NCBI RefSeq assembly: GCF_022458895.1
Contig: NZ_JAINFL010000002.1
Coordinates: 1 to 64,000, forward strand
Direction of reading: 5' to 3'
Source of the DNA: Roseihalotalea indica
GTDB lineage: Bacteria > Bacteroidota > Bacteroidia > Cytophagales > Cyclobacteriaceae
DNA: 64,000 nt
The translations under genes and the position numbers were made by a program. This document shows, one piece after another, positions 19,201 to 27,571 of the stretch. Every line of letters begins with the position of its first letter. The stretch's first letter is position 1. The notes under the pieces are model-generated. The model saw only the letters and a program-made list of their open reading frames with translations, did no database searches and had not been told where the DNA came from.

Positions 19201-19239
19201 CGCGAAAAATATCCCTATTACAGTAAGTATCTTTTTCAT
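16216..19239 (-). CDS. AsmA-family protein
   Basis: The protein (1007 residues) has one N-terminal membrane helix (about 4-22) and a very long periplasmic beta-rich region typical of AsmA/TamB-related bridge proteins, which are thought to carry lipids between the membranes. The AsmA start (FPNATVSLSDFGV...RISGIVLDQPNVYVQ) and the late AsmA-like repeat (GKGVIEIEDAALTESKLVGAI) are recognisable. The last 90 residues form a highly charged coiled coil rich in Ala, Glu and Lys, ending KKKLKKLFPPK. The reverse complement of this tail gives several spurious open frames. A terminator follows. Confidence 0.82.
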   Translation of the reverse strand: MKKILTVIGIFFALLFVAILVLPVIFKDDIRKVVDQAIAENVNADVYYDQFSLSLIKNFPNATVSLSDFGVVNRAPFQGDTLLAVDEFNVSVDLKSVIFGDQPRISGIVLDQPNVYVQVMEDGTANYDIAIASEDTVVEETETTSEEVSFTIDHWEVNNANIVYQDLTMPMFMAIENMNHQGSGDFTLDVFDMETYSEIEKFTVNYDGVEYMTDKKLMADVTMNMNLEDFKFTFKENTVAVNDFALGFDGFFAMPDENMEMDITFGAKDNTFKSLLSLVPGVYLEGFEEVKTEGELDFNGFVRGTYNEESMPAFQLKLLTQNAMFQYPDLPTAVTNIDVDLLVDNADGNLDNTVVNLKSFHADLGNNPLDARLLLKGLDTYTIDTEVKAKLNLAELNQMFPIDSLDMRGIFNMNLLANGTYDSVKNIIPKIDMAMAMQQGYIKQADYPPLENISFTSTVKNTTGQLAQTTVRVNDFDMSLAGEPFKAQLLLTNLDDYTWDLKANGTIDLEKVMQIYPMEGMDLAGVIKANIQSKGKLSDVEAERYAQLQTSGSAKIQNFRYVADDFPQGFSINNADAQFNPERVTLASFEGAAGRSDMRMSGYVANYLAYALAENGTLRGQLDFKSGKMDLNEWMTEDGAEVSEDTSEVAMEVVEIPKNIDFVLNSSIAEVLYDNMTMNNMKGKITVRQGVVRMDGLNFGTLGGQFAMNGSYDTRDIQRPAFDFDLNIRDVAIKEAYNTFNTIQTLAPVAEKMEGDFSTKFKIAGLLGQDMSPLMNTLDGKGVIEIEDAALTESKLVGAITAVTKLSNTESVSLNDVEIQAEVRSGRVYVQPFDVNIGNFKTVIAGSNGIDGSIDYLMKMNVPAGTVGTAINSAIAKFTGNDETVSSNIILNLKVTGTADDPKVGLAGTEAGSGGSTAKAAVKAKVEKQAEELKGELEQQKKEAEAEVRRKAEQAKQEAAEAKRQAELRAKEEAEKAKEEVQEAVDEKKEEVKDEAKKKLKKLFPPK

Positions 19240-19570
19240 GATTTACGTGGTTTGAAAATAGTAACGTGAAATTACATAAGGTTACTTCAACAGGCTAAAC
19301 ACAATAAGCATAGCCTTATCGATGTAATAAATAACCTTAAAATGTTCGCAATTAAACGTACAACCCTAAAAATACATTGCTATAAGCGCGTATAATTTCA
19401 CTCTTTTTCCCCTGGAAAAAAAGTGTAAAAAAGCGACAAGAATGGTCTGGTAATTGGCTTGTTACCAATACCCGAAGACTATAACAAAAAATGGGCAAAA
19501 ATTCCTTTTAGGTACAAAAGAATATGCAAAAAATGAATCTTTAATAATTAAAAAACTAGCGGTTATTTTA
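19240..19570. other. Intergenic stretch before the AsmA-like gene
   Basis: No gene is supported here. The stretch must contain the promoter of the leftward AsmA-like gene and the 3' end of the peptidase transcript. A plus-strand frame from 19454 runs into the peptidase gene and has no family character. I saw no convincing hairpin or promoter consensus. Confidence 0.5.
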
Positions 19571-21769
19571 TTAGCGCTCTTCAATTTCTTCCACGGCTTC
19601 CTCTTCTACTACCTCCTGAGGTTTAACAAGGGTCATTTCATCAATAAGGTGGGAGGCACCAGCAAATTTATCAATAATGAATAGGGTGTAACGAATATCT
19701 ACGCTAATACAACGTTGTAGCTGGTCCTCAAACGCAATATCGCCACTCATAGCCTCCCAGTTTCCATCAAAAGCGGTTCCGATCAGTTGCCCCTGTCCGT
19801 TGATGACGGGACTGCCCGAGTTGCCTCCGGTAATATCATTATTTGTAATAAAGCAAACTGGCATTTCGCCATTTACCCCGTACTGTCCGTAATTTTTGTC
19901 ACGGTACAATTGCATGAGTTTGTCTGGCACCTGAAATTCCATATCATTAGGGTCACGTTTCTCAGCTACTCCCTCTAAGGTTGTCATATACTCATACAAT
20001 ACTCCGTCTCGGGGTTCGTAGCTTTGTACCGTACCATAAGTCAAGCGCATAGTTGAGTTGGCATCTGGGTAATACTGTTTATTAGGATTCATCTCACGCA
20101 GCCCGGCCACAAACAGGCGGTTATTATTTTCCAGATCTCCGTAGGTACTCCGAAGCAGGGGTGCAACTTGCTCGAAGTAATTGTTCATAAATGATTGAAT
20201 GGCCTGGTAGGCTGGGTCTTTTTCCAGTGTTTTCAATGATGGTTCTTCTAGAAACGCGTTTGTTTCCTGCTGGCTGGCAAACAAAGATTTTTCAAAAACC
20301 TGGGCGGCCCACTTTTCAAAATTACCTTTATACTTTTTTTGTACTGTTTCAAATATTGGCGGGAGTTGATCGGCGGGTACATCCTGAGAATACATCTTTA
20401 GCAGGGCGGCAAAAACCTTCTGATCGGTAGTTGCACTATAATCTTTAAAGTGCTCTTCCGTGGCTTCTCGCAATGATGCCAGCACCGCTTCTAACTCCTC
20501 TCCCCCAGTTTCACTTTCCAGCATGCCTCCTAACCGGGTGAACTGATAAGTGAAAGGCAAAATTTCAGTACCAAACACAGCTTCAGACAGGTACAAATAC
20601 GATTTCTGCACTTTACGCAGTTGTTCATAGTCTTGCTCAATGTTGGCAAGCACCGTATCATACTGAGCCCTTTGTTGGGGCTGCTGCGCAATCCAGTCTT
20701 TAAATTCCTTTTCCAGATTCTGCTTTTTCTCAACCACATTCAGATTTTTCAATCCCTGGCTTTGCCCAATAAAATACTTCCAGTAGTTACTTACCTGGGC
20801 GTATTTAGAAGCATATTTAATGCGAAGAGCTTCATCAGCGTCCATATCTTCTTTCAGAATAGATAGCCTTTTATCCCGAATATCTACCCGGGTAGGGTTG
20901 CTGATATCCAGAGCAAACTGAACACCCTGCGAGGTCAAATAGCGGTCGGTGCTACCAGGAAAGCCGAAAACCATGGCAAAATCACCCTCTTTTACTCCAG
21001 CCAGCGAAATAGGTAAATGGTGTTTAGGCTCGAGCGGAATATTGTCAGGAGAATACTCAGCAGGTTTACCATCCGGACCAGTATAAATGCGAAACAAAGA
21101 GAAGTCGCCGGTTTGGCGAGGCCACATCCAGTTATCAGTATCACCGCCAAACTTTCCGATAGATTCGGGCGGAGCGCCTACGAGGCGAACATCACGATAG
21201 GTTTCGTATAAGAACAGATAAAACTCGTTACCCGCATAAAAAGACTTCACCGAAGCCTCGTAGCCGGTAGACTCGCTGGCCTGTTTTTCTATCTGCTGGC
21301 TAATCTGGCTAATGAAAGCCTGCCGCTCCTGCCCAGTCAAAGTGTCGCTTAAAGCCTGTTGGAACTGTGCAGTGATATCATCCATCCGTACCAGAAAACG
21401 GACATATAGCCCTTCGTTCGGTAACTCATCAGACTGGCCTTTCGCAAAAAAGCCATCCTTTAGCAAATCGTTCTCAACTGTACTGTGCGACTGAATAGCG
21501 TCATAACCACAGTGATGGTTAGTTAATAGTAAACCCTGATCGGAGATGACTTCACCGGTACAAAATCCACCTAATGAAACAATAGCATCTTTCAGACTGG
21601 AATGGTTTACACTATAAATTTCTTCTGCACTCAGTTTTAAGCCTAATTCCTGCATATTTTCGTAAAAAAGCAGGTTTTTGATATAAGTAGGAAGCCACAT
21701 ACCTTCATCCGCAAAGGCGGAAGTTCCGACTAGCAGGCTGACAAGAAATGGTAACATTTTTTGGAACAT
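19571..21769 (-). CDS. S46-family dipeptidyl-peptidase, DPP7-like
   Basis: A 732-residue exported serine exopeptidase that releases dipeptides from peptide N termini in the periplasm. The signal peptide covers residues 1-20. The catalytic His lies in LLTNHHCGYD (about residue 85), the Asp in the DTDNWMWPRQTGDFS block, and the nucleophile is Ser651 in GGNSGSPV. Eighteen residues after that serine stands Gly669 (FDGNWEA), where DPP11 enzymes specific for acidic residues carry arginine. This favours a DPP7-like preference for hydrophobic P1 residues. The C-terminal tail is strongly acidic (EEEAVEEIEER). Confidence 0.9.
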   Translation of the reverse strand: MFQKMLPFLVSLLVGTSAFADEGMWLPTYIKNLLFYENMQELGLKLSAEEIYSVNHSSLKDAIVSLGGFCTGEVISDQGLLLTNHHCGYDAIQSHSTVENDLLKDGFFAKGQSDELPNEGLYVRFLVRMDDITAQFQQALSDTLTGQERQAFISQISQQIEKQASESTGYEASVKSFYAGNEFYLFLYETYRDVRLVGAPPESIGKFGGDTDNWMWPRQTGDFSLFRIYTGPDGKPAEYSPDNIPLEPKHHLPISLAGVKEGDFAMVFGFPGSTDRYLTSQGVQFALDISNPTRVDIRDKRLSILKEDMDADEALRIKYASKYAQVSNYWKYFIGQSQGLKNLNVVEKKQNLEKEFKDWIAQQPQQRAQYDTVLANIEQDYEQLRKVQKSYLYLSEAVFGTEILPFTYQFTRLGGMLESETGGEELEAVLASLREATEEHFKDYSATTDQKVFAALLKMYSQDVPADQLPPIFETVQKKYKGNFEKWAAQVFEKSLFASQQETNAFLEEPSLKTLEKDPAYQAIQSFMNNYFEQVAPLLRSTYGDLENNNRLFVAGLREMNPNKQYYPDANSTMRLTYGTVQSYEPRDGVLYEYMTTLEGVAEKRDPNDMEFQVPDKLMQLYRDKNYGQYGVNGEMPVCFITNNDITGGNSGSPVINGQGQLIGTAFDGNWEAMSGDIAFEDQLQRCISVDIRYTLFIIDKFAGASHLIDEMTLVKPQEVVEEEAVEEIEER

Positions 21770-21882
21770 GGCTTTATTATTAAAAGGTACTAGATAGATG
21801 TTTACATAATACTACAAATTTATCAACTTTGTTCCTCTTGATGCGTATATCATCAGCCGAATGAGTTAAGAATGAAGAATTT

Positions 21883-22800
21883 ATGAGTGAAAAGCAGACC
21901 ATAGCACAACAGAAAGGGCAGGTGCTTCAGAAGGAAAGTCGCCGAAGAGCTACTTTTTTTCTAAAGCTGGTATTGCTAGCATGCCTGATTTATGTAAATG
22001 TGCACTACGATGAATGGGTGGCATGGGTAGACATGAAGGGAGATACTGTAGAAACGGTAGCTTCAGGAGTGGTGAAGGCGGCGTTGTTTATTCTTACTGC
22101 CAACCTGATTATATCCTTAGGGCGCATTGTGCTGGTAGCCCTGTATCTTCGCCGGAAAAATACCCGGTCAAGAGAAAATAATGTTGTATTGGCTATAAAC
22201 CGGATCGCATCTCTGTTGAACGGAGCAGTTATGGTGGTGGCGGCATTTTTACTGTCTGACATAAAATGGGCTGATTTTTTCGGCACATTCAGTTTGGTTG
22301 CGGTGGCTACCGTGCTGTTAACGAAAGACTATATCTCTAACACCGTTAATGGTCTGATTAATATGATGTCTGACCGGCTGGCGTTGGGCGACCATGTAAA
22401 GGTAGGAGCTCATGAAGGGACCATTCGGGATATAACCCTGAGCAATGTATATCTGGAAGATGAAGAGGGCCACTCTATTACCATTCCTAATAACACTGTT
22501 TTTGCGGCAGAGATTATTAACTACAGCCACCGGCCTGGCGAGCTGGTAGAAGTGCCCATTGAGGTGCGCCCTGAAGCAGTTCGGGAACTAGCAGCCTGGG
22601 AATCTATGTTGAGAGAAAGTTTGCAACCATATCAGTCATACTTAGTTTCATCCAGCACCAAGCTGTTAGTTCAAAGTATTAGTATTGATAAAGTGCAGTT
22701 AATCGCTCAGTTTCGCATGAAACGGGCTAATCCGAACCGAAAAAAAGAACTCATACACACCATACTTCAGCGATTTATTACTTCTTCAGTCATTGCTTAG
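21883..22800 (+). CDS. MscS-type mechanosensitive channel
   Basis: A 305-residue inner-membrane channel opened by membrane tension. Membrane segments lie near residues 26-43, 62-88, 105-125 and, as the pore-lining helix, 130-155. The diagnostic MscS beta-domain follows: DYISNTVNGLINMMSDRLALGD, then GTIRDITLSNVYLEDEEGHSITIPN. The N terminus is charged. It is a single gene, 76 bases ahead of typA. Confidence 0.88.
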   Translation: MSEKQTIAQQKGQVLQKESRRRATFFLKLVLLACLIYVNVHYDEWVAWVDMKGDTVETVASGVVKAALFILTANLIISLGRIVLVALYLRRKNTRSRENNVVLAINRIASLLNGAVMVVAAFLLSDIKWADFFGTFSLVAVATVLLTKDYISNTVNGLINMMSDRLALGDHVKVGAHEGTIRDITLSNVYLEDEEGHSITIPNNTVFAAEIINYSHRPGELVEVPIEVRPEAVRELAAWESMLRESLQPYQSYLVSSSTKLLVQSISIDKVQLIAQFRMKRANPNRKKELIHTILQRFITSSVIA

Positions 22801-22836
22801 TGCAGAAAGACTGCTTCTTTCCTGAACCTATTTGCC

Positions 22837-22844
22837 TATCTTTG
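22837..22844 (+). promoter_or_regulatory. Possible -7 promoter element of typA
   Basis: TATCTTTG matches the Bacteroidota -7 consensus TAnnTTTG and lies 31 bases before the typA start codon. No good -33 TTG element stands at the expected distance, so the call is tentative. Confidence 0.4.
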
Positions 22845-22875
22845 CGCTTTAATTGAAAAACGAACTTAATACTTT

Positions 22876-24687
22876 ATGCAGAGCATTCGAAATGTGGCCA
22901 TTATCGCACACGTAGACCACGGTAAAACCACACTCGTTGATAAAATTATTTATGCCTCAAAAATCTTCCGGGAGAACCAGGAAGCTGGTGATCTGATCCT
23001 GGATAGCAATGATCTGGAACGGGAACGTGGCATTACTATTACGTCTAAAAACGTGTCAGTACGATACAAGGATGTGAAGATCAACATCATTGATACTCCG
23101 GGTCACGCCGATTTTGGTGGTGAAGTGGAGCGCGTGCTGAAAATGGCTGACGGAGTACTACTTCTGGTAGATGCTTTTGAAGGCCCCATGCCCCAGACTC
23201 GCTTTGTTCTTAGCAAAGCCCTGTCGCTAGGGTTGAAGCCAATTGTGATTATTAATAAGGTTGACAAGCCAAACTGCCGCCCCGACGAGGTGCACGAGCA
23301 GGTATTTGATCTGATGTTTAACCTGGACGCCACCGAAGAGCAACTGGACTTTACCACGTTGTATGGTTCCGGTAAAAACGGCTGGATGTCGCTGGACTGG
23401 AAAGAAAGAACAGAAGATATTACTCCATTGCTGGATGCTGTCCTAGAGCACATTCCTGAAGCACCCCAACGCGAAGGAGTGCCTCAAATGCAAATCACTT
23501 CTCTGGATTTCTCCTCATTCGTTGGCCGAATTGCTATCGGACGCGTATATCAAGGTACGTTAAAAGAAGGAGCTACCATGGGGCTTTCCAAGCGTGACGG
23601 CAGCATTCAAAAGGTGAAGATCAAAGAATTACAGGTCTTTGAAGGGTTGGGAAAAGCCAAAGTGAGCGAAGTAAACAGTGGCGATATCTGTGCTGTAGTT
23701 GGGCTGGAAGATTTTGAGATTGGCGATACGCTGACTAGCTTTGAGCAACCGGAGCCTCTACCTCGTATTTCCATTGACGAGCCAACCATGAGCATGCTCT
23801 TTACCATTAATAACTCACCGTTTTTTGGTAAAGAAGGTAAATTTGTTACCTCTCGCCATTTGCGCGACCGTTTGTTCAAAGAAACTGAGAAGAATCTGGC
23901 GCTTCGGGTAGAGCCTACCGATTCTGAAGACCGCTTTTTGGTTTATGGCCGTGGTATTCTGCACTTGGCCGTACTGATTGAAACCATGCGTCGCGAAGGT
24001 TACGAGTTTCAGGTAGGACAGCCGCAGGTGCTTTTTAAAGAAATTGATGGAGTGCGCCATGAGCCGATTGAAACGATGGTTGTGGATGTACCTGACACCG
24101 TATCCGGAAAAGTAATTGAGCTGGCTACCCAGCGTAAAGGAGAGCTGCTGATTATGGAACCCAAAGGAGATATGCAGCACCTGGAATTTGGCATTCCGGC
24201 TCGGGGCCTGATCGGCTTGCGAAACCAAATGCTGACTGCCACTGCCGGCGAAGCCGTAATGACGCACCGATTCAAAGCGTACGAACCCTACAAAGGACCT
24301 GTTCCCGGTCGCATCAACGGTTCGCTGATTTCTATGGATATGGGATCAACCACGCCCTACTCTATTGACAAACTGCAAGACCGGGGAGTCTTTTTCGTTG
24401 ATCCGGGCGAAGACATCTACATGGGCCAGGTAATTGGTGAGCACACCCGAGGCAATGATTTGGTCGTCAATATTCTGAAAGGAAAGAAGTTGACCAATAT
24501 GCGCGCTTCCGGATCGGATGATAACTCTAAGATTGCTCCGAAGAAAGAATTCTCTCTGGAAGAAGCTCTGGAGTACATTCAAAAAGACGAATATGTTGAA
24601 GTGACGCCGAAGTCAATCCGGATGCGGAAAATCTACCTGGATGAGAACGAGCGCAAGCGCATGAGCAACAAGATAGAAGCGCAGTAA
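22876..24687 (+). CDS. typA: Ribosome-binding GTPase TypA/BipA
   Basis: A 603-residue translational GTPase active in ribosome assembly and stress adaptation. The G1 motif AHVDHGKTTL, the G2 region RERGITITSKN, G3 DTPGHADF, and G4 NKVD are all canonical. The C-terminal TypA block EFGIPARGLIGLRNQMLT and the later KKLTNMRASGSDD confirm TypA rather than EF-G or LepA. Length is normal. A large hairpin terminator follows. Confidence 0.97.
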   Translation: MQSIRNVAIIAHVDHGKTTLVDKIIYASKIFRENQEAGDLILDSNDLERERGITITSKNVSVRYKDVKINIIDTPGHADFGGEVERVLKMADGVLLLVDAFEGPMPQTRFVLSKALSLGLKPIVIINKVDKPNCRPDEVHEQVFDLMFNLDATEEQLDFTTLYGSGKNGWMSLDWKERTEDITPLLDAVLEHIPEAPQREGVPQMQITSLDFSSFVGRIAIGRVYQGTLKEGATMGLSKRDGSIQKVKIKELQVFEGLGKAKVSEVNSGDICAVVGLEDFEIGDTLTSFEQPEPLPRISIDEPTMSMLFTINNSPFFGKEGKFVTSRHLRDRLFKETEKNLALRVEPTDSEDRFLVYGRGILHLAVLIETMRREGYEFQVGQPQVLFKEIDGVRHEPIETMVVDVPDTVSGKVIELATQRKGELLIMEPKGDMQHLEFGIPARGLIGLRNQMLTATAGEAVMTHRFKAYEPYKGPVPGRINGSLISMDMGSTTPYSIDKLQDRGVFFVDPGEDIYMGQVIGEHTRGNDLVVNILKGKKLTNMRASGSDDNSKIAPKKEFSLEEALEYIQKDEYVEVTPKSIRMRKIYLDENERKRMSNKIEAQ

Positions 24688-24712
24688 TATCTAGCTAGTT
24701 AAAATTACTCTG

Positions 24713-24792
24713 AAACCCTCCTTGCAGGTTTGGCAGACAACAGCTACGGATAACCGGAAGCTTTGTCTGCTAAACCGAGGAGGGTTTTTTTA
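24713..24792 (+). terminator. Terminator of typA, long compound hairpin
   Basis: The outer stem AAACCCTCCT (24713-24722) pairs with AGGAGGGTTT (24778-24787), followed by Ts. Inside it a second stem, GGTTTGGCAGACAA with TTTGTCTGCTAAACC, is almost continuous with the outer one. The stem is unusually long for a terminator. Confidence 0.85.
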
Positions 24793-24855
24793 TTTCGTCT
24801 GGAATTGATATTTTTCTGTGCTTAAGTGTTGATGTGTTCAGGAACGTATCATAAT

Positions 24856-24964
24856 TTCCAACCTTCCAACCTTCCAACCTTCCAACCTTCCAACCTTCCA
24901 ACCTTCCAACCTTCCAACCTTCCAACCTTCCAACCTTCCAACCTTCCAACCTTCCAACCTTCCA
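24856..24964 (+). repeat. Minisatellite, 8-bp unit TTCCAACC, 13.6 copies
   Basis: The unit TTCCAACC is repeated 13 times without a single deviation, followed by a partial TTCCA. Perfect identity between copies suggests recent slippage, so the copy number probably varies between strains. It lies between the typA terminator and the EF-G-like gene, outside any gene I accept. Confidence 0.97.
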
Positions 24965-24984
24965 CTTCGGCCATTCACACGAAT

Positions 24985-25049
24985 AGACTTCGGAAGTTTC
25001 GGGCCATGATGTATCATGGTTTCTTGGTTTGCTTAAACTTCCGAAGTCT
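24985..25049. repeat. 15-bp inverted repeat related to the flanking palindromes
   Basis: AGACTTCGGAAGTTT (24985-24999) and AAACTTCCGAAGTCT (25035-25049) are perfect inverse copies separated by 35 bases. Each arm matches the arms of the palindromes at 27343 and 44061 in 14 of 15 positions, but the arms stand in the opposite order. This looks like a third, rearranged member of the same repeat family. Confidence 0.85.
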
Positions 25050-25202
25050 CCGACGATAACTTTACCAGTCTCCTGCCTCTGTTGTCCGTATTCCCTTTCC
25101 TTTTAATTCTGTCAACTTGTGTGTATCTTATATTCACTACGGCTCAAAGCACGTTTGAGCTACGCTATTTTTTATTGTTCCACTCCAAACCCTTCATGTC
25201 CT

Positions 25203-27326
25203 ATGAAAGTGTACGACAACCACCACATCAAAAACATCGTGCTGCTGGGTAGTGCGAAATCCGGCAAGACAACACTGGCTGAAACCATGTTGTACGAGGC
25301 CGGCATCATCAACCGACGGGGCACCGTAGAAAGCAAAAACACGGTATCGGATTTCCATGAGATTGAGCACGAACGAGGTAATTCGGTATACGCCACCACC
25401 CTGCATACTGAGTGGCGAGGCTATAAAATTAACATCATTGACACTCCGGGTTTGGATGACTTTATGGGTGAAATCGTTTCTTCTGTTCGAGTGGCCGACA
25501 CCTGCGTGCTGGTGCTGAACGCCCAATACGGCGTAGAAGTAGGCACCGAACTGATCTGGAACTACATTGACCAGTTTCAGAAACCTACCATCATGGCTAT
25601 TAATCAGCTAGACCACCCAAAAGCAAATTTTGAAGAAGCCGTAGAAACCGCTCGTCAGAGTTTCGGAGAGGCCGTAGCCCTCATGCAATATCCACTCAAC
25701 CCTGGCGAAGGATTTAATGCTATTATTGATTTGCTGAAGATGACGATGTACCAGTTTCCCGAAGATGGCGGCAAGCCGGTTAAATTGCCAATTCCCAATA
25801 GTGAAAAAGAGCGCGCCGAACGGTTGCATAACGAACTGGTAGAAAAAGCTGCCATTAATGACGAAAGCCTGATGGAGCTCTACTTTGAGAAGGGCAGTCT
25901 GGATGAAGATGAACTGCGGCAGGGACTAAAACTCGGTATGCAAAAGCACGAAATCTTTCCCGTCTTTTGCCTGTCAGCCAAGCAAAATATAGGCAGTGGC
26001 CGCATGATGGGTTTCATTGATAACGTAGCCCCCGGGGCTTGCGATATGGCACCCGAGCCCACCGTAGCCGGTAAAGAAATTGACTGCGACCCCAGCAAGC
26101 CAACCAGCCTGTTTGTCTTTAAAACTCTGATTGAGCCCTATCTGGGTAAAGTGAGCTATTTTAAAGTAATGTCAGGTGAAGTAACCATCGGAATGGATTT
26201 GCACAATGCCCAGTCGCAGACCACCGAGCGCATGAACCAGTTATACATTATGGATGGTAGCCAGCGGCATCCGGTCGATAAATTGGTGGCCGGAGATATT
26301 GGAGCTACAGTGAAATTAAAAGATACCCAGACCAACCATACTTTACGGGATGCTAATGCTAGCATAGAATATCCCGGTATGGACTTCCCCGAGCCTCGCG
26401 TGCGCACCGCTATTGTGGCTGATAGTAAAAATGATGAGGAAAAGATTGGTGAGGCAATTAAAGAACTCCATGCCGAAGACCCCACCCTCAACATAGAGTT
26501 TTCCAAAGAACTTAGGCAGCTCATTCTGACAGCGCAAGGCGAATTACACCTAGCCGTTACGCAATGGCGTCTGGAACACGTATACGGTATCAAAGTACAC
26601 TATGAAACCCCGCGAATTGCCTATCGGGAGACTATTCAGAGAGCCGCTACCACCTCGTATCGGCACAAGAAACAATCGGGTGGAGCAGGGCAGTTTGGCG
26701 AGGTGCACATGAGTATCATGCCCTATACCGAAGGCATGGATGATCCGGAAGGGTACAATATTCGCAATAAGGAAGTGATTGATCTGGAGTGGGGTGGTAA
26801 ACTCGTCTTCTATAACTGTATAGTGGGTGGAGTGATTGACGCTCGCTTTATGCCCTCCATCCTGAAAGGGGTAATGGAAAAAATGGAAGAAGGCCCGGTA
26901 ACCGGTTCTTACGTCCGAGACATATGTGTGCTGGTTTTTGATGGTAAGATGCATGCGGTAGATTCTAACGATATCTCCTTCAAAATTGCCGGTATGCAAG
27001 CCTTCCGTCAGGCATTTATGGCCGCTGACCCGAAGATTATGGAACCTATTAATCATCTGGAGGTGCTGGTTCCCGAAGAAATGATGGGCGATGTGATGAC
27101 TGAATTGCAAACCCGTCGCTCACTGGTGATAGGTATTGATACCAAGAACCAGTACCAGGTCATTCGAGCCAAGATTCCGCTGGCCGAAATGACTAACTTT
27201 AGCAGCGCCCTAAAATCACTCACTCAGGGGCGAGCCAGCTTTACCACTTCATTTGCAGAGTACTCGCCCGTGCCGTACGACATTCAGAAGCAATTAATCT
27301 CTAAGAGTGAGCTAGTGACGGCCTAG
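25203..27326 (+). CDS. EF-G-like translational GTPase paralogue
   Basis: The protein (707 residues from the ATG at 25203) follows the full EF-G domain order. I reject the 28 extra N-terminal residues of the longer frame because they lie outside the conserved start KNIVLLGSAKSGKTTL. The P-loop GSAKSGKT is intact, but G3 reads DTPGLDDF, with Leu in place of the histidine that activates water in EF-G. G4 reads NQLD instead of NKxD. Such changes are known in the EF-G-like FusA2 group. It is therefore probably not the main elongation factor; its cellular role is unknown. Confidence 0.82.
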   Translation: MKVYDNHHIKNIVLLGSAKSGKTTLAETMLYEAGIINRRGTVESKNTVSDFHEIEHERGNSVYATTLHTEWRGYKINIIDTPGLDDFMGEIVSSVRVADTCVLVLNAQYGVEVGTELIWNYIDQFQKPTIMAINQLDHPKANFEEAVETARQSFGEAVALMQYPLNPGEGFNAIIDLLKMTMYQFPEDGGKPVKLPIPNSEKERAERLHNELVEKAAINDESLMELYFEKGSLDEDELRQGLKLGMQKHEIFPVFCLSAKQNIGSGRMMGFIDNVAPGACDMAPEPTVAGKEIDCDPSKPTSLFVFKTLIEPYLGKVSYFKVMSGEVTIGMDLHNAQSQTTERMNQLYIMDGSQRHPVDKLVAGDIGATVKLKDTQTNHTLRDANASIEYPGMDFPEPRVRTAIVADSKNDEEKIGEAIKELHAEDPTLNIEFSKELRQLILTAQGELHLAVTQWRLEHVYGIKVHYETPRIAYRETIQRAATTSYRHKKQSGGAGQFGEVHMSIMPYTEGMDDPEGYNIRNKEVIDLEWGGKLVFYNCIVGGVIDARFMPSILKGVMEKMEEGPVTGSYVRDICVLVFDGKMHAVDSNDISFKIAGMQAFRQAFMAADPKIMEPINHLEVLVPEEMMGDVMTELQTRRSLVIGIDTKNQYQVIRAKIPLAEMTNFSSALKSLTQGRASFTTSFAEYSPVPYDIQKQLISKSELVTA

Positions 27327-27341
27327 CAGTGAGCATTTAAC

Positions 27342-27381
27342 TAAACATCCGAAGTCTCGAAGACTTCGGATGTTTTCTATT
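27342..27381. repeat. 40-bp palindromic repeat, left copy, probable terminator
   Basis: AAACATCCGAAGTCT (27343-27357), the loop CGA, and AGACTTCGGATGTTT (27361-27375) form a perfect 15-bp hairpin followed by TTCTATT. The whole 40-bp block recurs identically at 44060-44099. It stands 16 bases behind the EF-G-like stop codon and may terminate it. Confidence 0.92.
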
Positions 27382-27571
27382 AGAGCTTATAATTCACAAT
27401 AGCCATTCCTTTTTCGGGCAGGAAACTAAAGTGAATAGTATGTATTGATAAAATCATAAAAAAAGTGGTAGAAATGGGCTAATATTTAAAATTTCTTCTC
27501 TAAGCCAGGCAAATGCTATATATTGTACTTCTGCCTGTTAAGCAAGCGTTTTGACAATAGGTACCTATGGG

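Larger units (their letters stand above)
24793..25202. other. Intergenic stretch with minisatellite and inverted repeat
   Basis: No gene is supported. The stretch holds the TTCCAACC tandem array and a 15-bp inverted repeat, each listed separately, and presumably the promoter of the EF-G-like gene. A frame through the array has no biological character beyond the repeat. Confidence 0.6.

Noticed and set aside
19454..19684. Plus-strand frame of 76 codons
   Set aside because: Half of it is antisense to the end of the S46 peptidase; the rest is low-complexity AT-rich sequence.
24856..24964. CRISPR-like regular repeat
   Set aside because: Units are contiguous 8-mers without spacers, and no cas genes are present.
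24826..25059. Open frame translating to repeats of FQPSNLPT
   Set aside because: It is a by-product of the 8-bp tandem array, which reads through in all frames of one strand, and has no family character outside the repeat.
25119..25202. N-terminal extension of the EF-G-like protein
   Set aside because: The 28 residues do not resemble any EF-G start and precede the well-aligned ATG at 25203.
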